A DNA stretch of 64,000 bases from Alistipes provencensis (GTDB lineage: Bacteria; Bacteroidota; Bacteroidia; Bacteroidales; Rikenellaceae), in contig NZ_LT559262.1 in NCBI RefSeq assembly GCF_900083545.1, positions 62,001-126,000 on the forward strand. The letters are read 5' to 3'. The notes under the pieces are model-generated. The model worked only from the letters and a program-made list of their open reading frames with translations, did no database searches and was not told where the DNA came from. Each line of letters begins with the position of its first letter. Within the stretch, counting starts at the first letter, position 1. The translations under genes and the position numbers were made by a program. Positions 43,327 through 53,335 of the stretch are shown here, piece by piece.

Positions 43327-46300
43327 ATGAAAAACTTCTACACCCTTTCCATGTTGAAAAGGTCCATACTGCGGTTCTGTATGCTGGGAGCGGCGCTCGT
43401 GTGGGTCGCAGGGGCTTCGGCGCAGCCGATCAGCCTCACGATGCGCGACGCGACGATCCGGCAGGTGATCGAAAAACTACAGAAAGAGTACGGCTACTCC
43501 TTTTCGATCCGCACGAGCGAAGTGGACGTAAACAAGAGAATCTCCGTCACGGTGAAGGACGCCGACATTCGCAAGGTTCTCGAAACCGTCTTCGCCGGAG
43601 AGAAGGTGGCTTTCACCATCGACGGCAAACTCATTTCCATAACCAAGGACGTCAGAGAGACCAAAGCGGCTCCGGGCAAACCTGTCACGGTCAGCGGTGT
43701 GGTCTTCGACGAACAGGGACTGCCGGTCGTCGGCGCCGCGGTGATCGTCAAAGGTACCACACAGGGCACCTCTTCAGGGGTCGACGGCGCATTCCGGCTC
43801 CAGACCTCGCAGTCCGATCCCGTATTGCAGATCTCGTTCATGGGCATGAAGACCAAGGAGGTCGCCGTTACCGACGCCGCAACGGAACTGCGCGTCGTGC
43901 TGGTTGCCGACAGCGGTGTGATCGACGATGTCGTCGTCGTGGGTTACGGTACCCAGCGCCGCTCGATGGTCACCAATGCCATCAGTCAGTTCAAACCCGA
44001 CGAGAACAACATGCGCTCGGCGCTGAGTCCCTCGGAACTGCTTCAGGGGCGTGTGGCCGGTGTTGCGGTCTCGACTTCGTCGGGTAACCTCGGCACGGCG
44101 GAGCGCATCAGCATCCGCGGTTCGAGTTCGCTGAGCGCCAGCAACGAACCGCTCTATGTCATCGACGGCATCCCGCTCAACAACGAGGCCGGATCGCTGT
44201 ACAGTTTCGGCGAGGATCTCAGTTCGCTCTCGGTGCTGAACCTCACGGATATCGAGTCGATCGAAATTCTCAAGGACGCTGCTTCGGCAGCCATCTACGG
44301 CTCGCGGGCCACCAACGGCGTGATCCTCATCACCACCAAACGGGGGCGTGAGGGACATTCGGAAGTGAAGGTCAATTACAGCTACGGCATTTCGCAGTTC
44401 CCCAACCAGAACCGCATCAAGTATGCCGATTCCCGGACGTGGGTGAATATCTACAACGAGGCCATCGACAACTACAACCGTCAGAACGGCTACTCATCCG
44501 CCGACGCGAACTGGGTGGCCCATATCCGCAATCCCTTCGACGGGCTTCCCGACACCGACTGGCTCGATGTCATCACCCGGCTGGGCATGGCCCACAACGC
44601 CGATGTGTCGTTCTCGGGAGGCACGCAGAAGACCAAACTCTATATCGGGGCCAGCTACGGTTATCAGGAGGGCCTCATCAAGACCAACGACATTACGAAG
44701 GTCAACCTCAAGGCCAACATTTCGCACGCGGTCACCAAATGGCTCGAGGTCGGTGCCAACATGAGCGGCAACTACTTGCAGAACAACCGTGTGCCGGGAG
44801 CTTCGCTGGGCTCGACGATCTTGGCCCGCGCCGTCGAACAGCGGCCCTTCGACCGTCCCTACAAACCCAACGGCGACTATTATCTGGGTGGTACCGACGA
44901 GCTTTCGCGCCACAATCCGGTGCAGATCCTCGCCGAAGAGACCTCCTATGTCAACAACTACCGTTTTCTGGGAGCCTTCTATGCGCAGGCGGCGATCACC
45001 GACAAACTGAAGATCAAGGCCTCGTTCAACACCGATGCGGGTTATACGCTCGACTACCTTTACTACAACTCCAACCACCCCTACAAGGAGGACAACGGCC
45101 GTATCATCGAGAAGAACCGTTTCATCATGACCAATCTCGTGGAGACCTTCGCCACCTATGACAATACATGGGGCGATTTCACGTTCGGGGCCATGGCCGG
45201 ACATTCGTTCCAGAAGACTTCGATGCGTTCGAACAGTATCGACGCCCAGAATTTTCCCTCGCCGTCGTTCGACGTGGTGGGCGTGGCGGCCAACATTGCG
45301 GGTGTCTCGGGCGGACTGGCCGAGTATGCCATGGAGTCCTATTTCGGACGCGTGAGCCTTTCGTACAAAGACCGTTATGTGATCAACGCCACGCTGCGTA
45401 CCGACGGGTCGAGCCGTTTCGCTCCCGACTGCCGCTGGGGATATTTCCCCTCGGTGTCGGTGGGGTGGAATGTCTCGAAGGAGGCTTTCTGGAACAGTCC
45501 CGAAACCGAACTGAAGCTGCGTGCCAGCTACGGCAAAACAGGTAATCAGGACGGTATCAGCAACTATGGCTGGCAGCCGCTCATCAGCGGCGGAGCCAAC
45601 TACGGCGGGCAGAGCGGCATCGCCGTCAGTTCGAAAGGCAACGCCAACCTCACATGGGAGACGGCCGACCAGTACGACGTGGGCTTCGACCTCTCGCTGC
45701 TGGGCGGCAAGATCAACATGATGTTCGACACCTACCTCAAAAACACCAACAACCTGCTCTACCTCAAACCCGTACATTCGACCACGGGACAGACCTCGAT
45801 GCTGAGCAATATCGGTTCGATGCGCAATTACGGTATCGAGTTCACGCTCAACACCCATGTGAACCTCGGCCCCGTGCACTGGACCTCGTCGCTGAATATT
45901 TCGCACAACAAGAACAAGCTCACCAAGCTGCTCGGCGACGACACGATCTCGATCGGGTCGAACCATGCTTTACAGGTCGGCAAGGAGATCGGTTCGTTCT
46001 ACCTGCTGCGTTTCGACGGCATCTACCAGTACGACGGCGAGGTTTCCGCCCCGGAGTACGACATGGGTGTGCGTGCCGGCGACGCGAAGTATTACGACAG
46101 GGACGGCAACGGCACGATCAACGATACCGACCGTATCGTCGTCGGTTCGCCCAATCCCGATTTTTCGGGCGGGTGGAACAACTCGTTTACCTACAAGGGA
46201 TTAAACCTGAGCGTCTTCTTCACTTACAGCTACGGCGCCGACGTCTATGCCCAGTGGATGACCGGTCCGACGCGTCTGGGCAACTATCAGGGCATCCTGC

Positions 46301-46656
46301 AGGAGTGGGCCGACAATCGCTGGACGGGACCCGGTTCGACCAACAAATATCCGCGGGCCGTCTACTCCTACCATGGTAACAACAACCGCAGTTCGACCTA
46401 TTACCTGAAGGACGCCTCGTTCATCAAGCTCAAGTCGGTGATGCTCTCCTATACGCTGCCGACGCGCTGGGCTCAGGCGATGCGCATGAAGAGCGTCCGT
46501 GTCTACGTTCAGGGCGAAAACCTCGCTCTGATCAGCAAATATCCGGGCTGGGACCCCGAAATCTCGACGAGCCTCGATCCCTGCTTTATCGGCATCGACA
46601 ATTACGGCGTTCCTGCGCCCCGCATCTTCAAGGCGGGCATAAACATCACTTTCTAA
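43327..46656 (+). CDS. SusC/RagA TonB-dependent transporter with STN domain (PUL-B)
   Basis: 1109 residues. A signal peptide (about 12-33) precedes an STN domain (about 34-100: QPISLTMRDATIRQVIEKLQ, then YGYSFSIRTSEVDVNKRISV), a carboxypeptidase-like domain (VSGVVFDEQGLPVVGAAVIV), and the plug with VVVVGYGTQRRSMVTNAI and IYGSRATNGVILITTKRGRE. A beta barrel follows, ending in GINITF. It imports the PUL-B ligand with SusD and signals through FecR. It is complete, and the susD gene follows after 12 nt. Confidence 0.96.
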   Translation: MKNFYTLSMLKRSILRFCMLGAALVWVAGASAQPISLTMRDATIRQVIEKLQKEYGYSFSIRTSEVDVNKRISVTVKDADIRKVLETVFAGEKVAFTIDGKLISITKDVRETKAAPGKPVTVSGVVFDEQGLPVVGAAVIVKGTTQGTSSGVDGAFRLQTSQSDPVLQISFMGMKTKEVAVTDAATELRVVLVADSGVIDDVVVVGYGTQRRSMVTNAISQFKPDENNMRSALSPSELLQGRVAGVAVSTSSGNLGTAERISIRGSSSLSASNEPLYVIDGIPLNNEAGSLYSFGEDLSSLSVLNLTDIESIEILKDAASAAIYGSRATNGVILITTKRGREGHSEVKVNYSYGISQFPNQNRIKYADSRTWVNIYNEAIDNYNRQNGYSSADANWVAHIRNPFDGLPDTDWLDVITRLGMAHNADVSFSGGTQKTKLYIGASYGYQEGLIKTNDITKVNLKANISHAVTKWLEVGANMSGNYLQNNRVPGASLGSTILARAVEQRPFDRPYKPNGDYYLGGTDELSRHNPVQILAEETSYVNNYRFLGAFYAQAAITDKLKIKASFNTDAGYTLDYLYYNSNHPYKEDNGRIIEKNRFIMTNLVETFATYDNTWGDFTFGAMAGHSFQKTSMRSNSIDAQNFPSPSFDVVGVAANIAGVSGGLAEYAMESYFGRVSLSYKDRYVINATLRTDGSSRFAPDCRWGYFPSVSVGWNVSKEAFWNSPETELKLRASYGKTGNQDGISNYGWQPLISGGANYGGQSGIAVSSKGNANLTWETADQYDVGFDLSLLGGKINMMFDTYLKNTNNLLYLKPVHSTTGQTSMLSNIGSMRNYGIEFTLNTHVNLGPVHWTSSLNISHNKNKLTKLLGDDTISIGSNHALQVGKEIGSFYLLRFDGIYQYDGEVSAPEYDMGVRAGDAKYYDRDGNGTINDTDRIVVGSPNPDFSGGWNNSFTYKGLNLSVFFTYSYGADVYAQWMTGPTRLGNYQGILQEWADNRWTGPGSTNKYPRAVYSYHGNNNRSSTYYLKDASFIKLKSVMLSYTLPTRWAQAMRMKSVRVYVQGENLALISKYPGWDPEISTSLDPCFIGIDNYGVPAPRIFKAGINITF

Positions 46657-46668
46657 AACGCACGGACC

Positions 46669-47961
46669 ATGAACAGAAATTTCAAACTATTTGCAATAGC
46701 GGTTGCTGCCGGCCTGCTGGCGGCAGGCACGGGCTGTCAGCATATGCTCGACCTCGAACCCCATTCGGCCGTATCGCCCGGATCGGTCAACTCGAAGGAC
46801 ATCGAAGCGCTCAGGGCGGGTATGTATTCCAAGGTTCAGGAACTTCCCCAGCGCGAATCCTATATCATGTTCGACCTCTTCGGCGGCAATCTCACCACCA
46901 AATCGAGCGTCAACTCGCTCGATCTGATCAACTCGCTGTCGAGTGCCTTGAATAGCGTCGTCGAAGCGCAGTGGCAGGGATATTACCAAGCGTTGATGCA
47001 GGTCAACAACGTCTATACGATCGCCCAGTCGCTGCCTGCGGGATCGCAGCGCGATCTGGTGATGGGCGAATGCCGTTATTTCCGCGCCTATCTCCACCTC
47101 TGTCTGGTGACACGCTTCGGCGATGTGCCGCTCATGCGCGAGAACACCGATGCGCTGGTGTCGCGCACTCCGGCTGCCGAGGTATGGGAGTTCATTGACG
47201 AGGAACTGCGGCTGGCCGTCGGGAATCTGGGCGCCCCGTCGGCGGGTTACTACTACCTTTCCGCCGACGCCGCGAAGGCGCTCAAGGCCCGCGTGGCACT
47301 CTATCGGGGCCACAAGACCGAGGCTTGCGAACTGGCCGAAAGCCTGATCGCCGATGCCCGTTACGATCTGGATGACTTCGACAAGATCTTCCGCGCCAAG
47401 AGCAACAAGGAGCTGATCTTCGCCTTCTCGTGCCTGACGAGCGACAATTCGAAGATATCCGTCAGCACCCTGTTCTACTCCTACAACCACCCCAATTCGG
47501 GCAGCTATGTCTACCGCCCGGCCGGGGAAGTGATGACGCTCTACGACGAGGGGGACCTGCGCAGGGATATCTCGATCACCACGCTCGACAACCTCGACTT
47601 CATCAACAAGTATCCCAGCGGTCAGACCGGGACCGACCCGATGGTCATTTCGCGTCTGGCCGAGATGTATCTCATCAGCGCCGAGGCACAGGGTGTCGAG
47701 AAGGGGCTTCCGCGTCTGAACGAACTGCGCAACCGCCGCGGGCTGGCGAATATTTATCCTTCGTCCGAGGCGAAGTTCATCGACGCGCTGCTCGAGGAAC
47801 GCCGCCGCGAACTGCTGTGCGAGAACCACCGCTGGTATGACCTCGTGCGACTGGGTAAAGCCGTCGAGGTGTTGGGTATCCAGCCCTACCAGACGTTGAT
47901 GCCCGTTCCAGCCAGCGAACGCGCCGCCAACAAGAACCTGACGCAGAACGACGGTTATTGA
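46669..47961 (+). CDS. SusD/RagB family lipoprotein (PUL-B)
   Basis: 430 residues, about 100 shorter than the PUL-A SusD. Lipobox LLAAGTGC-QHMLDLEP, Cys near 23. Helical SusD core: QALMQVNNVYTIAQSLP, GECRYFRAYLHLCLVTRFGD, LSADAAKALKARVALYRGHK. C-terminal signature: ISRLAEMYLISAEAQ, then LLEERRRELLCENHRWYDLV. The shorter loops suggest a more open or smaller binding face, which is an inference. It is the lid subunit for the adjacent SusC. Confidence 0.93.
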   Translation: MNRNFKLFAIAVAAGLLAAGTGCQHMLDLEPHSAVSPGSVNSKDIEALRAGMYSKVQELPQRESYIMFDLFGGNLTTKSSVNSLDLINSLSSALNSVVEAQWQGYYQALMQVNNVYTIAQSLPAGSQRDLVMGECRYFRAYLHLCLVTRFGDVPLMRENTDALVSRTPAAEVWEFIDEELRLAVGNLGAPSAGYYYLSADAAKALKARVALYRGHKTEACELAESLIADARYDLDDFDKIFRAKSNKELIFAFSCLTSDNSKISVSTLFYSYNHPNSGSYVYRPAGEVMTLYDEGDLRRDISITTLDNLDFINKYPSGQTGTDPMVISRLAEMYLISAEAQGVEKGLPRLNELRNRRGLANIYPSSEAKFIDALLEERRRELLCENHRWYDLVRLGKAVEVLGIQPYQTLMPVPASERAANKNLTQNDGY

Positions 47962-47984
47962 TCCAATCCTAAAATTGCCGATTT

Positions 47985-48905
47985 ATGAAAATCAACCAAT
48001 ATATCACCTGTTTCGTCCTGTCGGCGCTCCTGACGACCGCTTGCGGCGACGATACGTTCGAACGGCCCGGCTACTATGACCGCACGGCCTCGACACGCCT
48101 CGGACAGCAGCTTGTCGACGGCTCGGACGACTGCATCGGGCATGTCAAGAGCGATTCCGAGACGCGCCCCGTTCAGGGCGTGAGCCTGCTGCGCATGGGT
48201 TACCTCAACACCCGGGGACAGGCCATGCAGTTGTTTCTCTATAAAGTGAGTCTGGGCGACATTTCCATCCGTGTAACCCTTCCCGGCGACCGATATGAAC
48301 CCGGCGCGCTCGGAACGCTGACCGAACAGGCGGCGGCGCTCGAGGACAAGAGCGTCTACACTGTCTGGGGCGCAGTCAGCGGCGGCGCTTTCGGATCGAA
48401 CGGCCAGCCGGCGGGCATCCTCTGCCACGAGGGTGCGGTACTCAAGGAGACGGCGGATGCCGTGTCCGAAGGGTTCTTTGCCATCCTCGATGACGGGCAG
48501 GCCGTCTGTCTGGCCTCGGCAGACTTCGCTTCGGTGAAACACCGTATTCTGGAGGCCGTCGGCGGCGAGAGCCGGCTGCTCGAGAACGGGTACCGGCTGC
48601 CTCAAAGTTCCTCGACGGCCACGGCTCGCACGGCCGTGGGGGTTTCGGAAGACGGAGGCGAGGTCTACCTGCTCACGGTCGACGGCAGCGACTTCTACTA
48701 TTCGAACGGCATCAACTGCGACGACATGGCCGCACTGATGAAGGGCTGCGGGGCTCACAATGCCCTGACGCTCAACAGCGGTCAGACAGTCACGGCTGTT
48801 TGGCGCAACGAGCGGCTGAGTACGCTGTTTGACTTATTGAACAAACCTGCGAACAAAGGCATCGAAGCCCCGATCGCCAACGGATTGGCTATCGTCGAAC
48901 GCTAA
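47985..48905 (+). CDS. Degenerate NAGPA-family lipoprotein, candidate glycan-binding protein
   Basis: 306 residues with a lipobox (LLTTAC-GDDTFE, Cys20). The body aligns by eye with the NAGPA part of the 53336-54853 protein: KSVYTVWGAVSGGAFG against EVTVLGGVNGDFFYGG, GAVLKETAD against GVCLKETFD, RTAVGVSEDGGEVYLLTVDG against RTAVGVSRDGKRVTILVIDG, and IANGLAIVER against VVNGLAIVKS. The two catalytic-type blocks have changed: NGDFF is SGGAF, and NLDGGGSST is TLNSGQTVT (near residues 262-272). It has therefore probably lost hydrolase activity. Its place right after susD is where SusE/SusF-type surface glycan-binding proteins sit, so I infer a binding role. Confidence 0.75.
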   Translation: MKINQYITCFVLSALLTTACGDDTFERPGYYDRTASTRLGQQLVDGSDDCIGHVKSDSETRPVQGVSLLRMGYLNTRGQAMQLFLYKVSLGDISIRVTLPGDRYEPGALGTLTEQAAALEDKSVYTVWGAVSGGAFGSNGQPAGILCHEGAVLKETADAVSEGFFAILDDGQAVCLASADFASVKHRILEAVGGESRLLENGYRLPQSSSTATARTAVGVSEDGGEVYLLTVDGSDFYYSNGINCDDMAALMKGCGAHNALTLNSGQTVTAVWRNERLSTLFDLLNKPANKGIEAPIANGLAIVER

Positions 48906-48919
48906 AACCCGAAGCAACC

Positions 48920-50692
48920 ATGAAAAACATACGCATCTTATTTCATACGGCGCTCCTTGCCGCAACTGCGGCCTTCACGGCGTGTCTCGACACGACGGAC
49001 AATTCGGGATTCGATCCCGAAACGCCTGAAATCGAATTTGAGCAGCCGACGCTCACCGTTGAAAAAACCGGCGGAGACCAGCAGATCGACCTCATTTCAA
49101 ATCTTCCGTGGCGGCTGAAGAGCGACGTCTCGTGGGTCGTGCTCACCACGGTCAACGGACAAGGCAGCGGGACGGTGAAATTCAACGTCCTGCGCAACCG
49201 CACGCGCGACGAACGCCACGGCACGATCACGGCTTACATTACCGACGACTGCACCTCGACGCTCACGCTGACCCAGCTTCCGGCCGAGGCTTCGGAGAAT
49301 TTCACCTATTATGTCAAGACCGACGGCGACGCCCTCGCTTCGGGACTTTCGTGGGAGGAGGCGACGACGCTGCCCACGGCTTTGGAAAATGCCGGCGACG
49401 GCGATGTCATTTGTCTCGCAGCCGGGACCTACACCCCCGTGGCGCTGCTCACGGGCGGCGAGGCCGAAGAGGAGAAGACCTTCGAGATTCACAGCAACTT
49501 CACCCTCGAGGGCGGTTATCCGGCCGATGCCGCAACGGGGGCCGTGGCCGATCCTGCGGCTAACGAAACCGTGCTGAGCGGCAACCTCGGCGCAACGTCG
49601 GCTTACCATGTGGTGACTGTCACGGCGTCGAAATCGACACTTCACACCGCCGTGCTGAAAAACCTCACCATCTCGGACGGCGTGGGCTACAAGACCAACG
49701 AGGAACTGCGGCGCATCGTGGGCGGTGCGGTGATCGACGCTGCGCTGGGCGGCGGCTTGTTTGTCGGAGTTTCGAACCTCAGTGTCGTCAACTGCCGCAT
49801 CGCCGACAACGAAGCCTGCCATTCGGGAGGCGTACACGTCTATGCGGGGGCCGAGGTCAGCTTCGAAGAGTGTACCATCGCCAACAACACGGCTTCGAAC
49901 AACGGCGGTGGCATCTGGAATCAGGGAGCCGTGGTTTACATGAACAACTGTACGATCTCGGGCAATGTCAGCGGGCAGCAGGCGGCCGGATTCTACTCGA
50001 TCGATTCGGGTGGTGCCCGAAGTATCAGCCGTATCAGCAACACGACCATTTCGGACAACGACAACACCCGTTCGAATACGAAACGTTCGGGCGGCGGCGC
50101 CTACATCCGCGCCGGCTCCGACGCCGTGTTTACCAACTGCACCTTCACGGGCAACAAGGCCGGTTACGGCGGCGCCATAGCGGGTCACGGCACCGGAGCG
50201 CTTCCGGCCACGGCACTCTGCATCAGTTGTACCTTCACGAACAACTCGGCCAACGACGGCGGAGGCGCCCTGTTCGCCTACAACAACTACGCGGATGTCG
50301 TGGCCCGCAACTCGATCGTCTCGGGCAACAGCGGCCCGGCTGACAGCGGCGACATGGGCGTGTTGGCGGGTGTCGATGCTTCGCATGTGCGGGCTTTCAC
50401 GTCGGTTGCCGGCGGTCAGTTGTTGGACAATGCCGGCGGAGCGGTCGGCGGCTGGACTTTCAGCGCCTCGACGATGCTCGGCGAGTTCGGATTCCATGCC
50501 GGAGGCACGACGCGCACCTATCCGCTCGTGACGTCTGTAGACAACCCCGCCGTCGGACAAGGTCTGACCGTAGACGAACTGAAGGCACTTGCCGCCTCGT
50601 GTACCCCGGCCGTTGGCGAGACGATCGTTGCCGCAGACCAAAACGGCACTCCGCGCGGCGGCCGCTCGATCGGAGCCGTCACAGCACAGTAA
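48920..50692 (+). CDS. BACON plus parallel beta-helix lipoprotein
   Basis: 590 residues. Lipobox TAAFTAC-LDTT, Cys about 21. A BACON domain (about 35-120: IDLISNLPWRLKSDVSWVVL, then GTVKFNVLRNRTRDERHGTI) precedes a right-handed parallel beta-helix (about 130-560). The helix has repeated coils of the type VVNCRIADNEACHSGGVHVY, VSFEECTIANNTASNNGGGI and VFTNCTFTGNKAGYGGAIAG. Such helices occur in polysaccharide lyases and in surface binders, and I see no catalytic residues that decide between them. The helix part is paralogous to that of the next gene (shared YYVKT..A..GLSW, AAGTYTP, GGYPADAA). It is probably surface exposed. Confidence 0.85.
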   Translation: MKNIRILFHTALLAATAAFTACLDTTDNSGFDPETPEIEFEQPTLTVEKTGGDQQIDLISNLPWRLKSDVSWVVLTTVNGQGSGTVKFNVLRNRTRDERHGTITAYITDDCTSTLTLTQLPAEASENFTYYVKTDGDALASGLSWEEATTLPTALENAGDGDVICLAAGTYTPVALLTGGEAEEEKTFEIHSNFTLEGGYPADAATGAVADPAANETVLSGNLGATSAYHVVTVTASKSTLHTAVLKNLTISDGVGYKTNEELRRIVGGAVIDAALGGGLFVGVSNLSVVNCRIADNEACHSGGVHVYAGAEVSFEECTIANNTASNNGGGIWNQGAVVYMNNCTISGNVSGQQAAGFYSIDSGGARSISRISNTTISDNDNTRSNTKRSGGGAYIRAGSDAVFTNCTFTGNKAGYGGAIAGHGTGALPATALCISCTFTNNSANDGGGALFAYNNYADVVARNSIVSGNSGPADSGDMGVLAGVDASHVRAFTSVAGGQLLDNAGGAVGGWTFSASTMLGEFGFHAGGTTRTYPLVTSVDNPAVGQGLTVDELKALAASCTPAVGETIVAADQNGTPRGGRSIGAVTAQ

Positions 50693-50723
50693 AACCCGAA
50701 AATAAACCCAAAATATCCAGAAC

Positions 50724-53318
50724 ATGAAAACTTCGAAACGTTACCTGCTTCCGCTTACGGCCCTGCTCGCTCTGGCAGGCTGTTCGGACGACGATACGAC
50801 GGCCGGCAGCGGCAGCAACGGATTCCGCATCTTGGCGTCCATCGACGGCACGTCGGGACTGACCGACTGGCAGCCCGGCGACCAGATCAAGGTGGTCAGC
50901 GGCGACGAACTCTATACGTTCGTCACCGAAACGGGAGGTGCGGCGGCCGAATTCACCGACCGCGACAACCTGCTGTCGGCGGACCTCGCGGCCAGCGGGC
51001 CCGTAAGCGCCTATCACGAGTGTACCTCGATGTACGGGACTTTCCGTATTCAGACCGAGCAGACGGTCAACGACGGTGTCAACACGGCCCGCGTCCCGAT
51101 GTTCGCCTATACGATGAACACCCCCGAACAGAACCGGATGCAGCTTGCGTTCCAGCCGCTGGCGTCGGTGCTGGAACTGACCGTCGAACCTTACGACATC
51201 ACCGTCAGCCAGCTCACGATCGCTCCGGCCGAGGAGGCTACGGTCAGCGGCGGCGCCATGGCCGGCGGATTCACCGTCAACGCCGCACAGAGCACCGTGG
51301 CGATCAACAACGGCATCAACTCGCTCGTGCTGCGCTTCAACGGAGGGCTAAACCTCTCCGAAGGGGCCACGCTGCGCATTCCGATCGGCTGGTTCGCCGT
51401 CGAGGGCGGATTGACGTTCACGTTCCGTTACGGCACGAAGGACTACACTTCGACCATCTGGGCCGACGACGGCGTTGTCCGCACTTTCACCGACAACAAC
51501 GGCTTCAAGCAGGCACGCCTGATGCGCGAGACCTTCGAATTCGACGCCAACTCTTTCCCGCGGGCCTATTATGTGAAGACCGGCGGTACGGCCGCCGGCA
51601 AGGGACTTTCGTGGGATGCCCCGACGACGCTCGCCTCGGCTCTGCGCAACGCCATGTCGGGTTCGACGATCCACATTGCCGCCGGGACCTATTCGCCCGA
51701 AGACATCCTTACGGGAGCTGGGGAAACGGAGGGCGGCCGAACTTTCGAAATCGCCCGGAACGTCACCCTTATCGGCGGTTATCCGGCTGATGCCGCGGAG
51801 GGCGCGGCTGCGGACCCTGCTGCCAATGCCACGATCCTCGACGGCGGCGGCAAGAGCTTCCATACGGTGGTCGTATCGGCCCCGCAGGTCGCCGGCGAAA
51901 AAGTCGTGATGCGCGGCCTGACCATTCGCGGCGGCAGGAACACCGCAGCGGACGAGGGCACGGTAGAGATCAACGGCGTGAACCTCGCCGACAACTATGC
52001 AGCCGGCGTGGCCGTGGTGGGAGCTCGGGCCGAGCTGATCGGCTGTACGATCACGGAGAACGAGGGTAACAGTGCCGCAGGCCTCTTTGCCATCCGCTCC
52101 GAACTGACAGTCGCCGACAGCCGGATCGTCGGCAACACGGCCGCAGCCAACGGCAGCGGCGCATGGATCACCACGGGTACCGACCTCACGATGTCGGGAA
52201 CCACGATCGGAAACAACCGGACCACGGGTTCGTCGGCCGTCGCTGCGGGACTCTACCTCTATGCTCCGGCAGGTGCGTCGCTCGACGCCGAACTCTCCGG
52301 GTGTGACATCACCGGGAACGCCACCGCGGGCGGAGCGGCCGGAGGCATGTACATCCGCGACGACAGCGGCGATCAGTCGCTCAAAGCCGCTTTCTCGGAT
52401 TGCCGGATCACCGGTAACAAGGGTGCGATGGGAGCTGCTTTCCAAATGCTCAACGCCCGTGCTACTTTCTCGGGATGCCGGATCTCCGACAACGAGGCCA
52501 GCGGCAACGGTCTGGTCTACATCACCACTACCGGTTCGGCGAATGCCGACGCTCTGTTCGACAAATGCACCGTCAGCGACAACACGACGACGGGATCGGC
52601 CGTGGCTTCGGGACTTTACATCTACAACAACGGCGGCGCGATCGATGTCGTCGTCACCAACTCGACCTTCTCGGGCAATGCCACGGCAGGGCGCGGCGGA
52701 GCGATCTATGCCCGGAACAATCAGTCCGGCGATGTGAATGTGACGTGCGCGAATTCGACCTTTGCCGCCAACCGGAGCGGCAGCTACGGCGGTGCGATCG
52801 CCCTGTACGGCGCAGCGGCCAAGAAGGTCAACGTTTCGCTCGTCAGTTGCACGCTGACCGGCAACGACGACACGCACGCTACGGCGCTCGGCGGAGGCGT
52901 GGGCTTGGAGACCGCAGGGCTCTCGCTGACGACGGCGAACAGCATCATCTCGGGCAACACGGCGAACGCCGCCGTCAGCGACGTCTTTGTGAAGTCAGGG
53001 ATTACGGCAGCCGTGAAACATCAGAATTCGATTGTTGGGGATAAATTTTACGACGCTTCGGGAGCCGAACAGTCCACCTCGCCTGTTTTCACGGCTTCGA
53101 CGATGCTGGCAGAACTGGCCGACAACGGCGGTGCGACGAAGACCTGCAAGCTGATCGGAAATGCCTCGACCAACTTCGCTTTCGGCAACGGCATGACCGT
53201 CGCGGCACTCAAGGCGCTGGCTTCGGACGACATTTCGGCCGATGTGCTGGGTTCGGACCAGACCGGTGCTGTCCGCAGCGACACGGACCGCATGATCGGC
53301 GCCTGCGTAAAGAAGTAA
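50724..53318 (+). CDS. Fimbrillin-like plus parallel beta-helix lipoprotein
   Basis: 864 residues. Lipobox LLALAGC-SDDD, Cys about 19. Residues about 30-270 look like a fimbrillin (Mfa/FimA-type) beta domain: LTDWQPGDQIKVVSG, MFAYTMNTPEQNRMQLAFQP, LELTVEPYDITVSQLTI. From about 280 on it is a parallel beta-helix (YYVKTGGTAAGKGLSWDAPT, HIAAGTYSPEDIL, GGYPADAAEGAAADPAANAT), with many coils ending SGNTA or ITGN. The helix start is a paralogue of the preceding protein's, while the N-terminal adaptor differs (BACON there, fimbrillin-like here). A surface adhesin or glycan binder/lyase role is inferred. Confidence 0.85.
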   Translation: MKTSKRYLLPLTALLALAGCSDDDTTAGSGSNGFRILASIDGTSGLTDWQPGDQIKVVSGDELYTFVTETGGAAAEFTDRDNLLSADLAASGPVSAYHECTSMYGTFRIQTEQTVNDGVNTARVPMFAYTMNTPEQNRMQLAFQPLASVLELTVEPYDITVSQLTIAPAEEATVSGGAMAGGFTVNAAQSTVAINNGINSLVLRFNGGLNLSEGATLRIPIGWFAVEGGLTFTFRYGTKDYTSTIWADDGVVRTFTDNNGFKQARLMRETFEFDANSFPRAYYVKTGGTAAGKGLSWDAPTTLASALRNAMSGSTIHIAAGTYSPEDILTGAGETEGGRTFEIARNVTLIGGYPADAAEGAAADPAANATILDGGGKSFHTVVVSAPQVAGEKVVMRGLTIRGGRNTAADEGTVEINGVNLADNYAAGVAVVGARAELIGCTITENEGNSAAGLFAIRSELTVADSRIVGNTAAANGSGAWITTGTDLTMSGTTIGNNRTTGSSAVAAGLYLYAPAGASLDAELSGCDITGNATAGGAAGGMYIRDDSGDQSLKAAFSDCRITGNKGAMGAAFQMLNARATFSGCRISDNEASGNGLVYITTTGSANADALFDKCTVSDNTTTGSAVASGLYIYNNGGAIDVVVTNSTFSGNATAGRGGAIYARNNQSGDVNVTCANSTFAANRSGSYGGAIALYGAAAKKVNVSLVSCTLTGNDDTHATALGGGVGLETAGLSLTTANSIISGNTANAAVSDVFVKSGITAAVKHQNSIVGDKFYDASGAEQSTSPVFTASTMLAELADNGGATKTCKLIGNASTNFAFGNGMTVAALKALASDDISADVLGSDQTGAVRSDTDRMIGACVKK

Positions 53319-53335
53319 CTTAGACGATTCACGCT

